Below, piece by piece: positions 25,679 to 34,617 of a stretch of DNA of 64,000 nucleotides; the first letter of the stretch is position 1; each line of letters opens with the position of its first letter. The notes under the pieces were generated by a model that was not told the DNA's origin, did not search any database, and was given only the letters and a program-made list of their open reading frames with translations. Source of the stretch: Microbacterium sp. Root53. GTDB lineage: Bacteria > Actinomycetota > Actinomycetes > Actinomycetales > Microbacteriaceae. The DNA lies in NCBI RefSeq assembly GCF_001426925.1, contig NZ_LMFR01000003.1, forward strand, positions 1 through 64,000, written 5' to 3'. The translations under genes and the position numbers were made by a program.

Positions 25679-26863
25679 CTATCCGACGGCGTCGCCATCG
25701 GCCGTTTCGGGGGCGTCGAGCCACGCGCGCACGTCGTCGCCGTGCTCGTCGAGCGCGGGGGCCGCGCGGCGCGGCGGCTCGAACGCCGGGTGCCACAGCA
25801 CCGGATGGCGCACCTGCCGCCCGTGCGAGACGCCCGCGTCGTCGACCACCTCGATCGTGGGCTCGAGGCCGATGCGCTCGGCGAACGCGAGCCCGTCGGC
25901 GATGTCGCCCGCCTGTCCCGCGGGCACGCCCGCCGCCGTGAGGCGCTCCTGCCACTCGGCCGCGGTCGCCGTCGCGAGCGCCGCCTCGAGCGCGTCGCGC
26001 ATCTCGGCGCGGTGGGCGACGCGATCCGAGTTCGTGCGGAAGCGGTCGTCCTGCGCCAGCTCGGGGATCCCGAGCGTCTGGACGAGCTTCGCGAACTGGG
26101 CGTCGTTGCCCGCCGCGATCGCGAGGGGCCCGTCGGCGCAGCGCAGCAGCTCGTACGGCGCGATCGACGGATGCACGTTGCCCAGGCGGGTGGGGGAGAC
26201 GCCCGCGCCGAGGTACGCCGACGCCTGGTTCGCGAGCGCTCCCTGCAGGCTGGACAGCAGCGACACCTCGATGCGCGATCCGAGGCCCGTGTGCTCCCGC
26301 CGCCGCAGGGCCGCGAGCACGCCGATCACGGCGTCCTTGCCCGTGAGGACGTCCACGAGCGCGACGCCGACCTTCATGGGGTCGCCGTCGGGCTCGCCCG
26401 TGATGTGCATGAGGCCGCCGAGCGCCTGGACCACGAAGTCGTAGCCGGGCAGCTGCGCGCCCCCCGCCGAGCCGAACCCCGTGACGGACACGTAGATCAC
26501 GCCGGGGTTGTCGCGCGCGACGTCGTCGTAGCCGAGCCCGAGGCGGTCGAGCGTGCCGGGGAGGAAGTTCTCGATCACGACGTCGGCGCGCGCCGCGAGG
26601 CGCCGCGCGCGCTCCACATCGGCCGGGTCCTTCAGATCGAGCGCGACGGACTCCTTGTTGCGGTTCACGCCCTCGAAGTAGGTCGCGGCGTGCGGGCTGT
26701 AGGGCGGGCCCCACGCGCGGGTGTCGTCGCCCGCGCCGGGCCGCTCGACCTTGATCACCCGGGCGCCGAGGTCGGCAAGGGTCATGGTCGCCAGGGGGCC
26801 GGCGAGCACGCGCGAGAAGTCGGCGACGAGGAGGCCCTCGAGCGGCGCCGGCGCGGTCGTCAT
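25679..26863 (-). CDS. Class III (CaiB/BaiF) CoA-transferase, probable glutarate CoA-transferase
   Basis: 394 aa from the ATG at 26863. Family III signatures: GLLVADFSRVLAGPLATMTLAD at the N-terminus, GADVIKVE-like ARVIKVERPGAGDD, NRNKESVALDLKDP and IGVLAALRRREHTGLG; the catalytic Asp is expected in the KVGVALVDVLTGKDA segment. It lies 39 bases upstream of gcdH in the same orientation, so it likely makes glutaryl-CoA from glutarate using succinyl-CoA, like human SUGCT. Substrate is inferred from context only. The upstream frame to 26992 is not used. Confidence 0.82.
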   Translation of the reverse strand: MTTAPAPLEGLLVADFSRVLAGPLATMTLADLGARVIKVERPGAGDDTRAWGPPYSPHAATYFEGVNRNKESVALDLKDPADVERARRLAARADVVIENFLPGTLDRLGLGYDDVARDNPGVIYVSVTGFGSAGGAQLPGYDFVVQALGGLMHITGEPDGDPMKVGVALVDVLTGKDAVIGVLAALRRREHTGLGSRIEVSLLSSLQGALANQASAYLGAGVSPTRLGNVHPSIAPYELLRCADGPLAIAAGNDAQFAKLVQTLGIPELAQDDRFRTNSDRVAHRAEMRDALEAALATATAAEWQERLTAAGVPAGQAGDIADGLAFAERIGLEPTIEVVDDAGVSHGRQVRHPVLWHPAFEPPRRAAPALDEHGDDVRAWLDAPETADGDAVG

Positions 26864-26897
26864 GAGGATGAGCCTAGGCCGCGAGGCGGCGTCGTTC

Positions 26898-27332
26898 TCA
26901 GTGTGCCGACGACGAGACGTCGATCGTGTGGAGCCCCGCCGTGTGCCAAGCGCGGAGGAGGTCCTGATCCCCGCTGACCGCGACACTGTCATCGCTCATG
27001 ATCAGCACGGCGGTCGCGCAATGCACCGCGTCGTAGCCCCGCAGGGCATGCGCGGCGCCCAGCGCAGCCGCGTGCCGGATGAGCGCATCCGACGGGGTGA
27101 TCGATGTGACCTGGCTCCATAGCTCCTCGAACGCGTCGATCGCCGCGAGGTGCTGCGGGTCGGAGAGACGATCGCGCCGGTGCGCCTGCGCCAGCGCGGT
27201 ATGAACCTCGACGTACGTGAGTGCCGTGCTGGCGATCCGGTGCGCGGAATCCCACGCCCTGGCGCACCGCTCGCTCGCCGGTTCGTCGATCAGCAGCGGG
27301 ACCACGGCGGATGTGTCGAAGTACGCGAGCAC
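26898..27332 (-). CDS. vapC: PIN-domain toxin (VapC family)
   Basis: 144 aa with the four acidic PIN residues: Asp6 (YFDTSAV), Glu42 (YVEVHTA), Asp101 (GYDAVH) and Asp122 (SGDQDLL). VapC toxins are Mg-dependent RNases that cut tRNA or rRNA when not held by the antitoxin. The GTG at 27332 begins 1 base after the antitoxin stop, the usual coupled arrangement. The gene pair sits at the edge of an accessory stretch rich in broken genes. RNA target unknown. Confidence 0.88.
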   Translation of the reverse strand: MLAYFDTSAVVPLLIDEPASERCARAWDSAHRIASTALTYVEVHTALAQAHRRDRLSDPQHLAAIDAFEELWSQVTSITPSDALIRHAAALGAAHALRGYDAVHCATAVLIMSDDSVAVSGDQDLLRAWHTAGLHTIDVSSSAH

Positions 27333-27333
27333 G

Positions 27334-27597
27334 TCAGCGACGCTGGTCGGCGATGAGGTCGCTGACGATGCCGTTCGCCTTGATCGGCGGCGGCAGCGGA
27401 CGCCGGGGGCTCGTCGGCAGTCGCACGTATCCCTCGCGAATGAGCCGTTCGAGCCCGGACTCGTCGCCGATGGGCACGATCTTGGCGATCGGCCTTCCGT
27501 GATCCGTGACAGTGATCTCAGTGCCCTCGCGCACCTCGGCGAGATGGCGACTGAGTCCGTCGCGCAGCTCCCGGATCCCGATTGTGGCCACATTCAT
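27334..27597 (-). CDS. vapB: Phd/YefM-type antitoxin (VapB role)
   Basis: 87 aa. The N-terminal DNA-binding half has the Phd/YefM pattern (MNVATIGIRELRDGLSRHL, then VTDHGRPIAKIVP); the C-terminal half is basic and Pro-rich and would wrap the PIN toxin. It presumably represses its own promoter in the complex. Immediately upstream of vapC, with one base between the reading frames. Confidence 0.87.
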   Translation of the reverse strand: MNVATIGIRELRDGLSRHLAEVREGTEITVTDHGRPIAKIVPIGDESGLERLIREGYVRLPTSPRRPLPPPIKANGIVSDLIADQRR

Positions 27598-27879
27598 GAG
27601 GCCATTGTAGCCACTTCAGCCGACCTCATGGAGGGCGTCGAGGTAGGCGTGGAAACCGGCGACTATCGACTGGGTCTCCGCGACGAGCTGCGCCGGATCG
27701 AGGCGGCGTCGGTAGATGTCCGCTTCAAGGGGATGGCACCCGTGGCGGATGTGATCCGCTTGCGTTCGTCGCGCGTGATCGTGAAGTCGGAGGCCGCGTC
27801 CCTCACGTCCTGTTCGACCGGACAGTCAGGTCGCCCATGCCGCGGTCTGTGTGGCCGTCGAAGTCGAGGCCGAGGAAGC
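27598..27879 (-). other. Intergenic stretch with possible gene remnants
   Basis: 282 bases without an intact gene. On the minus strand an open frame without a credible start ends at 27616 with a protein-like tail (ADIYRRRLDPAQLVAETQS and HAYLDALHEVG), resembling the 3' end of a lost gene. A 26-residue frame starting with an ATGA overlap at 27883 (MSFLGLDFDGHTDRGMGDL...) could be the 5' end of another. I cannot assign either family. Confidence 0.3.
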
Positions 27880-28248
27880 TCATCCGCGCCACTCCTCGGC
27901 GAGCAGGCCGTAGTTCATGCCGTCCATCCACTCGCCCGAGCGGTGCAGGCCGGTCTTGCGGCTGTGCTCCTCGCGCCGCATCCCGAGGCGCTCCATGACC
28001 CGCCACGACGGCTCGTTCGCGGCGAAGCATCCGGCGTGGACCCGGCGCAGGCCGAGCTGCGTGAAGCAGGCGCCGATCACGGCGCGCAGGGCCTCCGTGG
28101 CGTAGCCGCGCCCCTGGTGGGCGGGGTCGAGGGTCCATCCGAGCTCGGCCTGCACGCCGCGGCCCTGCTCGGCGACCTCGGCCTGCGCCCAGCCGTCCTC
28201 GATCCGGAGCATGACGTCGCCGATCAGCTGGTCCTCGCGCTCGATCAC
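27880..28248 (-). pseudogene. 5'-truncated GNAT acetyltransferase
   Basis: 122 codons from a GTG. The frame is open only to 28294, where an in-frame stop blocks extension. The visible part is the core and C-terminal half of a RimJ/RimL-type GNAT: GDVMLRIEDG, ELGWTLDPAHQGRGYATEALRAVI (acetyl-CoA loop QGRGYA) and NEPSWRVMERLGMRREEHSRK. About 50 N-terminal residues that normally form the first strands and helices are missing. Most likely a decayed gene; a short functional protein cannot be excluded. Confidence 0.65.
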
Positions 28249-28390
28249 GAGCTGGTCTGAGGGAGGTATGGCCTCTTGTAGCCGACGAGTACGTCAGGAT
28301 CTGGGATCTCCCAGGTCTCCGAAATACTTTCGGTTGACGAGCGATAGCTGAGTGTTAACCGCGCGCGCAGTTTGACGCGAGAATTCAGTC

Positions 28391-30118
28391 ATGCCTCCCC
28401 ACATGATCCCCGCCCGCCCCCGCAAGGGCGCGAACGGATCCGAGCGGCGGGTGTTCGACGCGTTCGCCTCGGTCCGCGGGCATGACGACTGGATCGTGAT
28501 CCACAGCCTGCAGCTGCGACGGCATGCCACGCAGTTCCAGGGAGAGGCCGATTTCCTCGTCCTCGTGCCCGGGCGCGGGATCGTGGTGATCGAGGCCAAG
28601 AGCCCCGAGTACGTCTCGTACCGCGACGGCGAGTGGATGCTGGACCGGGTGCCGAACCCGGGCAAGAGCCCGTTCGATCAGGTCGACGGGGCGATCCGGA
28701 GCCTGCGCGGGTTCCTGGCTCGGCGCGAGATCCTCGTCGGATCCGAGCCGATCGCGCGGCTCGTGTGGTTCACCTCGCTCGGGCGCCACCAGTTCGAGAC
28801 GCACGGCGACATGCAGTTCTTCGAGTGGGAGCTCGCGTTCCGCGACGACCTGCGCCGCCCGGAGGCGCTGATCGAGAAGGTGCTCGCCGAGCACGATGCC
28901 TGGTACCGCACGGTCGACGGGGTCGCGCACGACCCGGCCGTGATGACCGGCGATCACGTCTCGACGATCGCGCGGGCCCTGCTCGGCGACCTCGAGGGCG
29001 GGCGCACGCTCGCCGACCGCAAGCTCGAGCGGCTCGACGACGAGCAGCGACTGCTGAAGTCGCAGGCGCGCATCCTCGACGCGGTCGCCCGCAACGACCG
29101 GATCTACTTCGAGGGCCCCGCGGGCACCGGCAAGAGCCACCTCGTGATGAGCGCCGCGAAGCGCCACGCGGGGCACGGCGCGCGCGTGCTCGCCGCATGC
29201 TGGAACGAGCTGATGGCCGACGAGCTGCGCGACCGTCTCGGTCGCCACGCGGCCATCCACGCCACGAGCCTGAACGCGCTCATGCTGCGGATCGCCGGCC
29301 TCGAGGCCAACCCGGTCGACGCGGACAACGCCTGGTACACCGAGCGCCTGCCGCAGCTCGCGATCGAGGCGCTCCGCGCGGCGCCCGACCGGCACGCGTA
29401 CGACGTCGTGTGCATCGACGAGTTCCAGGATGTCGCGGGCCTGCCGGGCGTCCTCGCCTTCCTCGACGAACTGGTCGCGGATGACGCGAAGCTGGTGCTC
29501 GCCGGCGATCGGCGACAGCAGATCCTGCGGCCGTCGACCACGCACGTCGATCCGTTCGCGGTCGCGCGCGAGCACTTCCCGGGACTGATGCACGTCTCGG
29601 TGGACCAGGGCGTGCGTCAGGTCGCGGCGCTCGCATCCGGTGCCGAGGAGCTGCTCAGCCGCCGGTTCGGATACTCCAGCCACCGCCTCGTCACGAACGA
29701 CACGGGCGCCCTGTCGATCGTCCCCGTCGGGACCGACAACGCGGGCGCCGAGCTCGCGCGCTCCCTGCGCGAGCTGCTCGAGCATCATCAGGCGCACGAC
29801 GTGGTGATCCTCAGCCCGTTCGGCGAGCGGCACTCGCTCGTCGGCCGCCTGCTCGCCGCGCCGAACTTCACGAAGGACGAGAAGTGGCTGCGTGCTCAGC
29901 TGCGGCCGCTCGTGGGCGCGGCGGACGGCGACGCGCATGGACGTGTGCGCTGGGGATCCATCGGCAAGTTCAAGGGTCTCGACGCCGAGGCGGTCATCCT
30001 GACCGACGTCGGCGACGCGGGCATCGCGTTCGCGCGGGAGCACGGACTGTCGTGGTTCGACCTGCTCTACGTCGGGCTCACGCGGGCGCGCTACCGCTGC
30101 GTCGTCGTCGCGGGGTAG
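28391..30118 (+). CDS. NERD nuclease-domain / UvrD-like SF1 helicase fusion
   Basis: 575 aa. The N-terminal NERD domain (about 15-130) has the PD-(D/E)xK-like core GEADFLVLVPGRGIVVIEAK. After a linker, a superfamily 1 helicase follows: Walker A GPAGTGKS (about 248-255), Walker B CIDEFQD (about 341-347), GDRRQQIL, SIGKFKGLDAEAVIL (motif V) and YVGLTRAR (motif VI). Such NERD-helicases are thought to act on DNA, and relatives appear in defence or repair contexts. The gene stands alone in an accessory stretch between a broken GNAT gene and a DUF222-HNH gene. Role unknown; nuclease plus helicase chemistry is well supported. Confidence 0.87.
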   Translation: MPPHMIPARPRKGANGSERRVFDAFASVRGHDDWIVIHSLQLRRHATQFQGEADFLVLVPGRGIVVIEAKSPEYVSYRDGEWMLDRVPNPGKSPFDQVDGAIRSLRGFLARREILVGSEPIARLVWFTSLGRHQFETHGDMQFFEWELAFRDDLRRPEALIEKVLAEHDAWYRTVDGVAHDPAVMTGDHVSTIARALLGDLEGGRTLADRKLERLDDEQRLLKSQARILDAVARNDRIYFEGPAGTGKSHLVMSAAKRHAGHGARVLAACWNELMADELRDRLGRHAAIHATSLNALMLRIAGLEANPVDADNAWYTERLPQLAIEALRAAPDRHAYDVVCIDEFQDVAGLPGVLAFLDELVADDAKLVLAGDRRQQILRPSTTHVDPFAVAREHFPGLMHVSVDQGVRQVAALASGAEELLSRRFGYSSHRLVTNDTGALSIVPVGTDNAGAELARSLRELLEHHQAHDVVILSPFGERHSLVGRLLAAPNFTKDEKWLRAQLRPLVGAADGDAHGRVRWGSIGKFKGLDAEAVILTDVGDAGIAFAREHGLSWFDLLYVGLTRARYRCVVVAG

Positions 30119-30136
30119 GCGCCATCGCGCCCTGCG

Positions 30137-31414
30137 TCAGAACGGCGGATCCCCGTCCGCCGCGGCGGTGGCGACGAAGCGGACCGTGGGTGGCGGCTGT
30201 TCGTGGAGCACCTGGCCGGTGGGGGTGATCCACACCATGACGCCGTTCTCGTTGCGGCAGCCCCAGCGGCCGTGGTGCTTGAGCACGTGGTGGGCTCGGC
30301 AGAGCGCGGCCAGGTTGCAGACGTCGGTGGCGCCGCCCTCGCTGTAGGGGACCGTGTGGTCGATGTCGCATCGCCGGACCGGGCGGCGGCAGCCGGGGAA
30401 GCGGCAGTGCTCGTCGCGCGCGGTGAGGAACCGGCGCTGCTCGGCCGTGGGGGTGTAGGTGTCGACGGCGGTGAGGGCGCCGGTCTGCGGATCGCGGAAG
30501 AGCCTCGCCCAGGTGTGCGCCCGGCCGGCCAGGCGGCGGGCGGTCTCGGGGGCGACGGTGCCGACGCGCGTCGCGTGCGCGGGCTGGTCGTCGGCCCCGG
30601 CGATCACCTCGGCGGGCACGGTCACGTGCACGACCGCGCGGATCTCGTCGAGGCCCTCGCCCGCCGCGGTCGGCGTCGCGGTCAGGAGCATGTCGGTGAC
30701 GACGTCCGCCCGGATCTGCGCGAGCGTGCGCGGATCCTCGTCACCCTCGCCGGTGCCCGTCTTCACCTGGCGGGCGATCGCGTTCGACCGGTCGTCGATG
30801 CCGGCCGCGAGCGCCGCGTCGACGAGCAGCTGGATCAGCGCCATGCCGTCCTGCTCGGGCGTCACCCACATCCCCCGGCGCTCGTTCGCCGCCTCGTGGC
30901 GCTCCGCGATCGTCTGCGGCTGCAGCCGTTCGGCGATCGCCTGGCAGATCGGGCGCAGCCTGCCGGCGGTGGTGTCGGTGAACTGGAGCGCGATCTCCTC
31001 ATACCGGGCGCGGAGCTCGCCGTCGTCGAACCGGCCTCCCTCGTCGCAGACGACGCGGGCCTGAGCGGCCGTGATCCGGGACTCCGCCAGGGCCGTGAAC
31101 GTCGCCGGGAAGCGCTCGATCATGATCGCGGCGTCGTCCATCTTCGCGCGCATCGAGGTGTCCGGCACGCGCGTGACGGCCGCGAGATCGGCCGCCATCG
31201 ACCGGATCGGCACCTGGTACGAGGACGGGCGGCCCGGCATCGCCGACATCACGTCCTGCGCGATCGCGTAGGCCTGCGCTTGGAGGGTCGCCTCCATCGC
31301 CGCCAGGCCCGCCTTGGCGCTCTCGACATAAGCGAGGCCCGCCTTGATGGCCAGCACCTGTTCGCGCTGCGCGTCTGAGAGATCCCAGCGCTGGTCGAAC
31401 GGGTTGGTGGCCAT
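30137..31414 (-). CDS. DUF222 / 13E12-type HNH endonuclease protein
   Basis: 425 aa. The N-terminal ~300 residues match the actinobacterial DUF222 (13E12 repeat) region, with AIAERLQPQTIAERHEAANERR and the preceding helical segments. The C-terminus carries an HNH motif with zinc Cys: CRFPGCRRPVRRCDIDHTVPY, then CNLAALCRAHHVLKHH. These multi-copy genes are typical of actinobacterial genomes and may be mobile or domesticated endonucleases; no target is known. Convergent with the NERD-helicase gene (18 bases between stops). The upstream region holds tandem repeats. Confidence 0.87.
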   Translation of the reverse strand: MATNPFDQRWDLSDAQREQVLAIKAGLAYVESAKAGLAAMEATLQAQAYAIAQDVMSAMPGRPSSYQVPIRSMAADLAAVTRVPDTSMRAKMDDAAIMIERFPATFTALAESRITAAQARVVCDEGGRFDDGELRARYEEIALQFTDTTAGRLRPICQAIAERLQPQTIAERHEAANERRGMWVTPEQDGMALIQLLVDAALAAGIDDRSNAIARQVKTGTGEGDEDPRTLAQIRADVVTDMLLTATPTAAGEGLDEIRAVVHVTVPAEVIAGADDQPAHATRVGTVAPETARRLAGRAHTWARLFRDPQTGALTAVDTYTPTAEQRRFLTARDEHCRFPGCRRPVRRCDIDHTVPYSEGGATDVCNLAALCRAHHVLKHHGRWGCRNENGVMVWITPTGQVLHEQPPPTVRFVATAAADGDPPF

Positions 31415-31474
31415 GAAGCCAGTATAGAACGAATGTTCGAATGTCGCAAGAGATCTTGTGGGGAGGTTCGGTCG

Positions 31475-31555
31475 GTTTCGACTCGCTTCGCTCGCTCAAC
31501 CAGCACAGAGGGCTCGCTCAACGAGCACAGAGGGGCACGCTCAACCAGCACAGAG
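31475..31555. repeat. Dispersed-repeat arm plus a three-copy tandem repeat
   Basis: GTTTCGACTCGCTTCGCTC (left arm of the dispersed hairpin family) runs into three copies of GCTCAACCAGCACAGAG at 31494-31510, 31516-31532 (one mismatch) and 31539-31555, spaced 22-23 bases. No right arm is visible. It lies between the DUF222 and CDF genes. Confidence 0.75.
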
Positions 31556-31572
31556 ACGAGGAGGGATGCGGA

Positions 31573-32205
31573 TCAGTCCACGGCCTCGCCGGCGAGCACC
31601 TTCGCCGCCAGGCGCTCCTCCTCGCTGACCTCCCAGACCTCCCACGCGGAGTGCAGCGCCAGAAGGATGATCAGGCAGCCCAGGATGAGGTCGGGCCATC
31701 CGGACGACGTCCAGGCCGTGATCGCCGCCATCGCGATGATCGCGACGTTCACGAGCACGTCGTTGCGCGCGGACAGGAACGCGGCGCGGCTGAGGGACCC
31801 GCCGTGATGCCGGACCCGGGCGAGCAGGACGGCGCTCAGCCCGTTCACGACGATCGCCCCGATCGAGGCGAGCACCACAGGCAGCACCTCGGGAGCCTCG
31901 GGCGCAAGGAAGCGCTGCACGGCCTCCCACGTCGCGAACCCCGCCGGCGCCAGGATCAGCACCGCCATGACCTTGCCCATCAGCGCGCGACGGGCGAGGG
32001 CCCAGCCGAGCGCGATGAAGATCAGGAGGTTGATCGAGGTGTCCTCAAGGAAGTCGACGCTGTCCGCGAGCAGCGATACCGAGCGGGCCTGCAGCGCGAC
32101 GACGAACTCGACGAAGAAGTAGGCGAGGTTCAGCAGCGCGACCGTCAGCACCGCGCGGCGGATGCGGCGGCGGAGGTCGGCCCCGTCGTCGGCAGCGGGC
32201 GTCAT
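31573..32205 (-). CDS. Cation diffusion facilitator (CDF) family transporter
   Basis: 210 aa with about six hydrophobic segments. The metal site motifs of CDF proteins are recognisable: SLLADSVDFLEDT in helix II and a SARNDVLVNV segment in helix V, where Asn-Asp replaces the usual His-x3-Asp spacing. There is no long cytosolic C-terminal domain, so it is a short version. Family members export Zn2+, Fe2+, Co2+ or Mn2+ using the proton gradient; the metal here is not predictable. Flanked on both sides by repeat arms, within the accessory stretch. Confidence 0.8.
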   Translation of the reverse strand: MTPAADDGADLRRRIRRAVLTVALLNLAYFFVEFVVALQARSVSLLADSVDFLEDTSINLLIFIALGWALARRALMGKVMAVLILAPAGFATWEAVQRFLAPEAPEVLPVVLASIGAIVVNGLSAVLLARVRHHGGSLSRAAFLSARNDVLVNVAIIAMAAITAWTSSGWPDLILGCLIILLALHSAWEVWEVSEEERLAAKVLAGEAVD

Positions 32206-32252
32206 GGTTCGACGGTAGTGGGGCGGGGGATGCCGTGACCGGGCTCCGGGGC

Positions 32253-32286
32253 TTTCGACTCGCTTCGCTCGCTCAACCAGCAGAGG
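32253..32286. repeat. Dispersed repeat, half copy upstream of serS
   Basis: TTTCGACTCGCTTCGCTC followed by GCTCAACCAGCAGAGG, the left-arm sequence of the hairpin family; a degenerate GTCGTTCGACCAGCACCGGG follows at about 32293-32312. Confidence 0.7.
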
Positions 32287-32341
32287 AGGAGGGTCGTTCG
32301 ACCAGCACCGGGGGAGAGGGAGCTCCCGCGTCCGCGAGACC

Positions 32342-32347
32342 TAGACT
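32342..32347 (+). promoter_or_regulatory. Putative -10 box of leaderless serS
   Basis: TAGACT, 6 bases, then the GTG start of serS; no SD sequence. Confidence 0.4.
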
Positions 32348-32353
32348 GGGCGG

Positions 32354-33649
32354 GTGATCGATCCCGCTCTGCTCCGCGACAACCCCGACCTCGTGACCCG
32401 CTCGCAGGTGGCCCGCGGGCACTCGCCCGAGACCGTGACCGCCGCGGTCGAGGCCGAGAAGGCGCGTCGCGCCGCGATCGCCGCGTTCGAGGAGCTGCGC
32501 GCAGAGCAGAACGCGTTCGGCAAGCAGGTCGCGAAGGCCCCGAAGGACGAGAAGGCCGCGCTCGTCGCACAGGCCAAGGACCTGGCGAACCGGGTCAAGG
32601 ATGCGCAGCAGGCCGTGACCGAGGCCGAGGCCGCGTTCGCCGATGCGGCCGCCCGGATCGAGAACATCGTGCTGGATGGCGTGCCCGCCGGCGGCGAGGA
32701 CGACTACGTCGTGCTGCGCGAGGTCGGCGACGTGCCGGCGTTCGACCCGGCCGAGTTCCCCGACGGCCCGCTCGACCACCTGGCCCTGGGCGAGAAGCTC
32801 GGCGCGATCGACATGGAGCGCGGCGCGAAGGTGTCGGGCGCGCGGTTCTACTTCCTCAAGGGCGTCGGCGCGCGGCTCGAGATCGCGCTCATGAACTACG
32901 CGCTCAGCAAGGCGCTCGAGGCCGGCTTCACGCCCATGATCACCCCCACGCTGGTGCGCCCCGACATCATGGCGGGCACCGGCTTCCTCGGCGCGCACGC
33001 CGACGAGATCTACCGCCTCGAGGCCGACGACCTGTACCTGGTCGGCACGAGCGAGGTCGCGCTCGCCGGGTATCACAAGGACGAGATCCTCGACCTGTCG
33101 GACGGTCCGCTGCGCTACGCCGGATGGTCCACCTGCTACCGCCGCGAGGCGGGTTCGCACGGCAAGGACACCCGCGGCATCATCCGCGTGCACCAGTTCA
33201 ACAAGCTCGAGATGTTCGTCTACACGACGCCCGAGGATGCGGCCGCCGAGCACGAGCGCCTGCTCGCCCTCGAGGAGGAGATGCTTCGCTCGCTCGGCCT
33301 CGCGTACCGCGTGATCGACACGGCCGCGGGCGACCTCGGCTCGAGCGCCGCGCGCAAGTACGACACCGAGGCGTGGGTCCCGACGCAGGGCGCGTACCGC
33401 GAGCTCACGTCCACCTCGAACTGCACCACGTTCCAGGCGCGCCGCCTCGACATTCGGCACCGCCCGGCGTCGAAGGATGGCGGGGGCGCCGCGAAGACCG
33501 AGCACGTCGCGACCCTCAACGGCACGCTCGCCACGACGCGCTGGATCGTCGCGCTGCTCGAGACGCACCAGCGCCCCGACGGCTCGGTCGTCGTGCCCGA
33601 GCCGCTCCGCCCCTACCTCGGCCTCGACGTGCTGGAGCCGATCGCGTGA
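32354..33649 (+). CDS. serS: Seryl-tRNA synthetase
   Basis: 431 aa class II synthetase. The N-terminal long coiled-coil arm (about 28-105) that contacts the tRNA-Ser variable arm is followed by the core with [18 protein letters not shown], motif 2 [22 protein letters not shown] and the C-terminal motif 3 region ([18 protein letters not shown]). Length normal. It couples with a HAD phosphatase gene through a GTGA overlap. Two of its substrate tRNA genes are 5-7 kb downstream. Confidence 0.96.
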   Translation: MIDPALLRDNPDLVTRSQVARGHSPETVTAAVEAEKARRAAIAAFEELRAEQNAFGKQVAKAPKDEKAALVAQAKDLANRVKDAQQAVTEAEAAFADAAARIENIVLDGVPAGGEDDYVVLREVGDVPAFDPAEFPDGPLDHLALGEKLGAIDMERGAKVSGARFYFLKGVGARLEIALMNYALSKALEAGFTPMITPTLVRPDIMAGTGFLGAHADEIYRLEADDLYLVGTSEVALAGYHKDEILDLSDGPLRYAGWSTCYRREAGSHGKDTRGIIRVHQFNKLEMFVYTTPEDAAAEHERLLALEEEMLRSLGLAYRVIDTAAGDLGSSAARKYDTEAWVPTQGAYRELTSTSNCTTFQARRLDIRHRPASKDGGGAAKTEHVATLNGTLATTRWIVALLETHQRPDGSVVVPEPLRPYLGLDVLEPIA

Positions 33650-34494
33650 CGGACGAGCGCGTGGCGGGTCGCCGGCTCCTCGTGGCGCTCGACCTCGACG
33701 GCACGGTGCTGCTCGAGGACGAGTCGTTCAGCCCGCGCGTGCGCGAGGCCGTGCGCCGCACGGTCGACGCCGGGCACATCGTGACGATCGCGACCGGGCG
33801 CAGCTGGGAGGCGACGTCGTACATCCTGCACGCGCTCGGCATCCTGCCCGAGTTCGTCGTGTGCTCGAACGGGGCGGCCATCCTGTCGCGCGACACCACG
33901 CAGGAGACCGGCTACGCGCGGCACACGACCGAGACGTTCGACCCGACCGAGGTGCTGACGCTGCTCGAGAAGCACCTGCCCGACGCCAAGTACCTCGTCG
34001 AGCTCGCGGACGGATCGCGCCTCTACACGCACTACGTGGACGACTGGGGCCTCGAGCGCGACACCGCGAAGCACGTCGAGATCGACGACATGAAGGGCCG
34101 CCAGGTCGCCCGCGTCGTGGTCGTGTCGCCCGAGCATTCCGAGGACGAGTTCGTCAGCCTGGTCGAGCAGATCGGCCTGCACCACGTGTCGTACTCCGTG
34201 GGCTGGACCGCGTGGCTGGACATCGCGCCGCAGGGCGTCGACAAGAGCACCGCGCTCGAGCAGGTGCGCGAGTGGGAGGGCGTCGCCCCGTCGGATGTCG
34301 TGGTGATCGGCGACGGACGCAACGACATCGGGATGTTCCAGTGGGCGTCGGGACACGGCGGTCGCGCGTTCGCGATGGGGCAGGCCCCGGATGAGGTCAT
34401 CGCCGTCTCGACGGACCTCACGGGAACGGTCTACGAGGGCGGCGTCGCGCAGGCGCTCGACACGCTGCTCGAGACGGCGGCCGCGCCGAGCTGA
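33646..34494 (+). CDS. Cof-type HAD hydrolase
   Basis: 282 aa from the GTG overlapping the serS stop. HAD motif [16 protein letters not shown] (about 10-24), motif II ATGRSW, and motif [19 protein letters not shown] with an alpha/beta cap of the Cof (type IIB) class. Probable cytosolic phosphatase for sugar phosphates, nucleotides or flavin-type phosphates; the substrate is not predictable. The serS-HAD pairing is common in actinobacteria. Confidence 0.88.
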   Translation: MTDERVAGRRLLVALDLDGTVLLEDESFSPRVREAVRRTVDAGHIVTIATGRSWEATSYILHALGILPEFVVCSNGAAILSRDTTQETGYARHTTETFDPTEVLTLLEKHLPDAKYLVELADGSRLYTHYVDDWGLERDTAKHVEIDDMKGRQVARVVVVSPEHSEDEFVSLVEQIGLHHVSYSVGWTAWLDIAPQGVDKSTALEQVREWEGVAPSDVVVIGDGRNDIGMFQWASGHGGRAFAMGQAPDEVIAVSTDLTGTVYEGGVAQALDTLLETAAAPS

Positions 34495-34512
34495 GCGGCG
34501 GCACGTTACCTG

Positions 34513-34600
34513 GGTTTCGACTCGCGCTGGCGCGCTCGCTCAACCAACATGTGGGCGGGACTGCCCGTGCTGCTCGAGCGAGCGAAGCGAGTCGAAACCG
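34513..34600. repeat. Dispersed hairpin repeat, complete copy with long loop
   Basis: The left arm GGTTTCGACTCGCGCTGGCGC...CTCAACCA (from 34513) and the right arm GCTCGAGCGAGCGAAGCGAG...GAAACC (to 34599) are complementary around a roughly 25-base loop. It lies between the convergent HAD and racemase genes, where it may also act as a terminator. Confidence 0.75.
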
Positions 34601-34617
34601 TTGAAGCAACCCAAGCG

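Noticed and set aside
31494-31555. Three regularly spaced repeats as a possible CRISPR array
   Set aside because: The units are 17 bases with 5-6-base gaps, far too short for spacers, and no cas genes are present.
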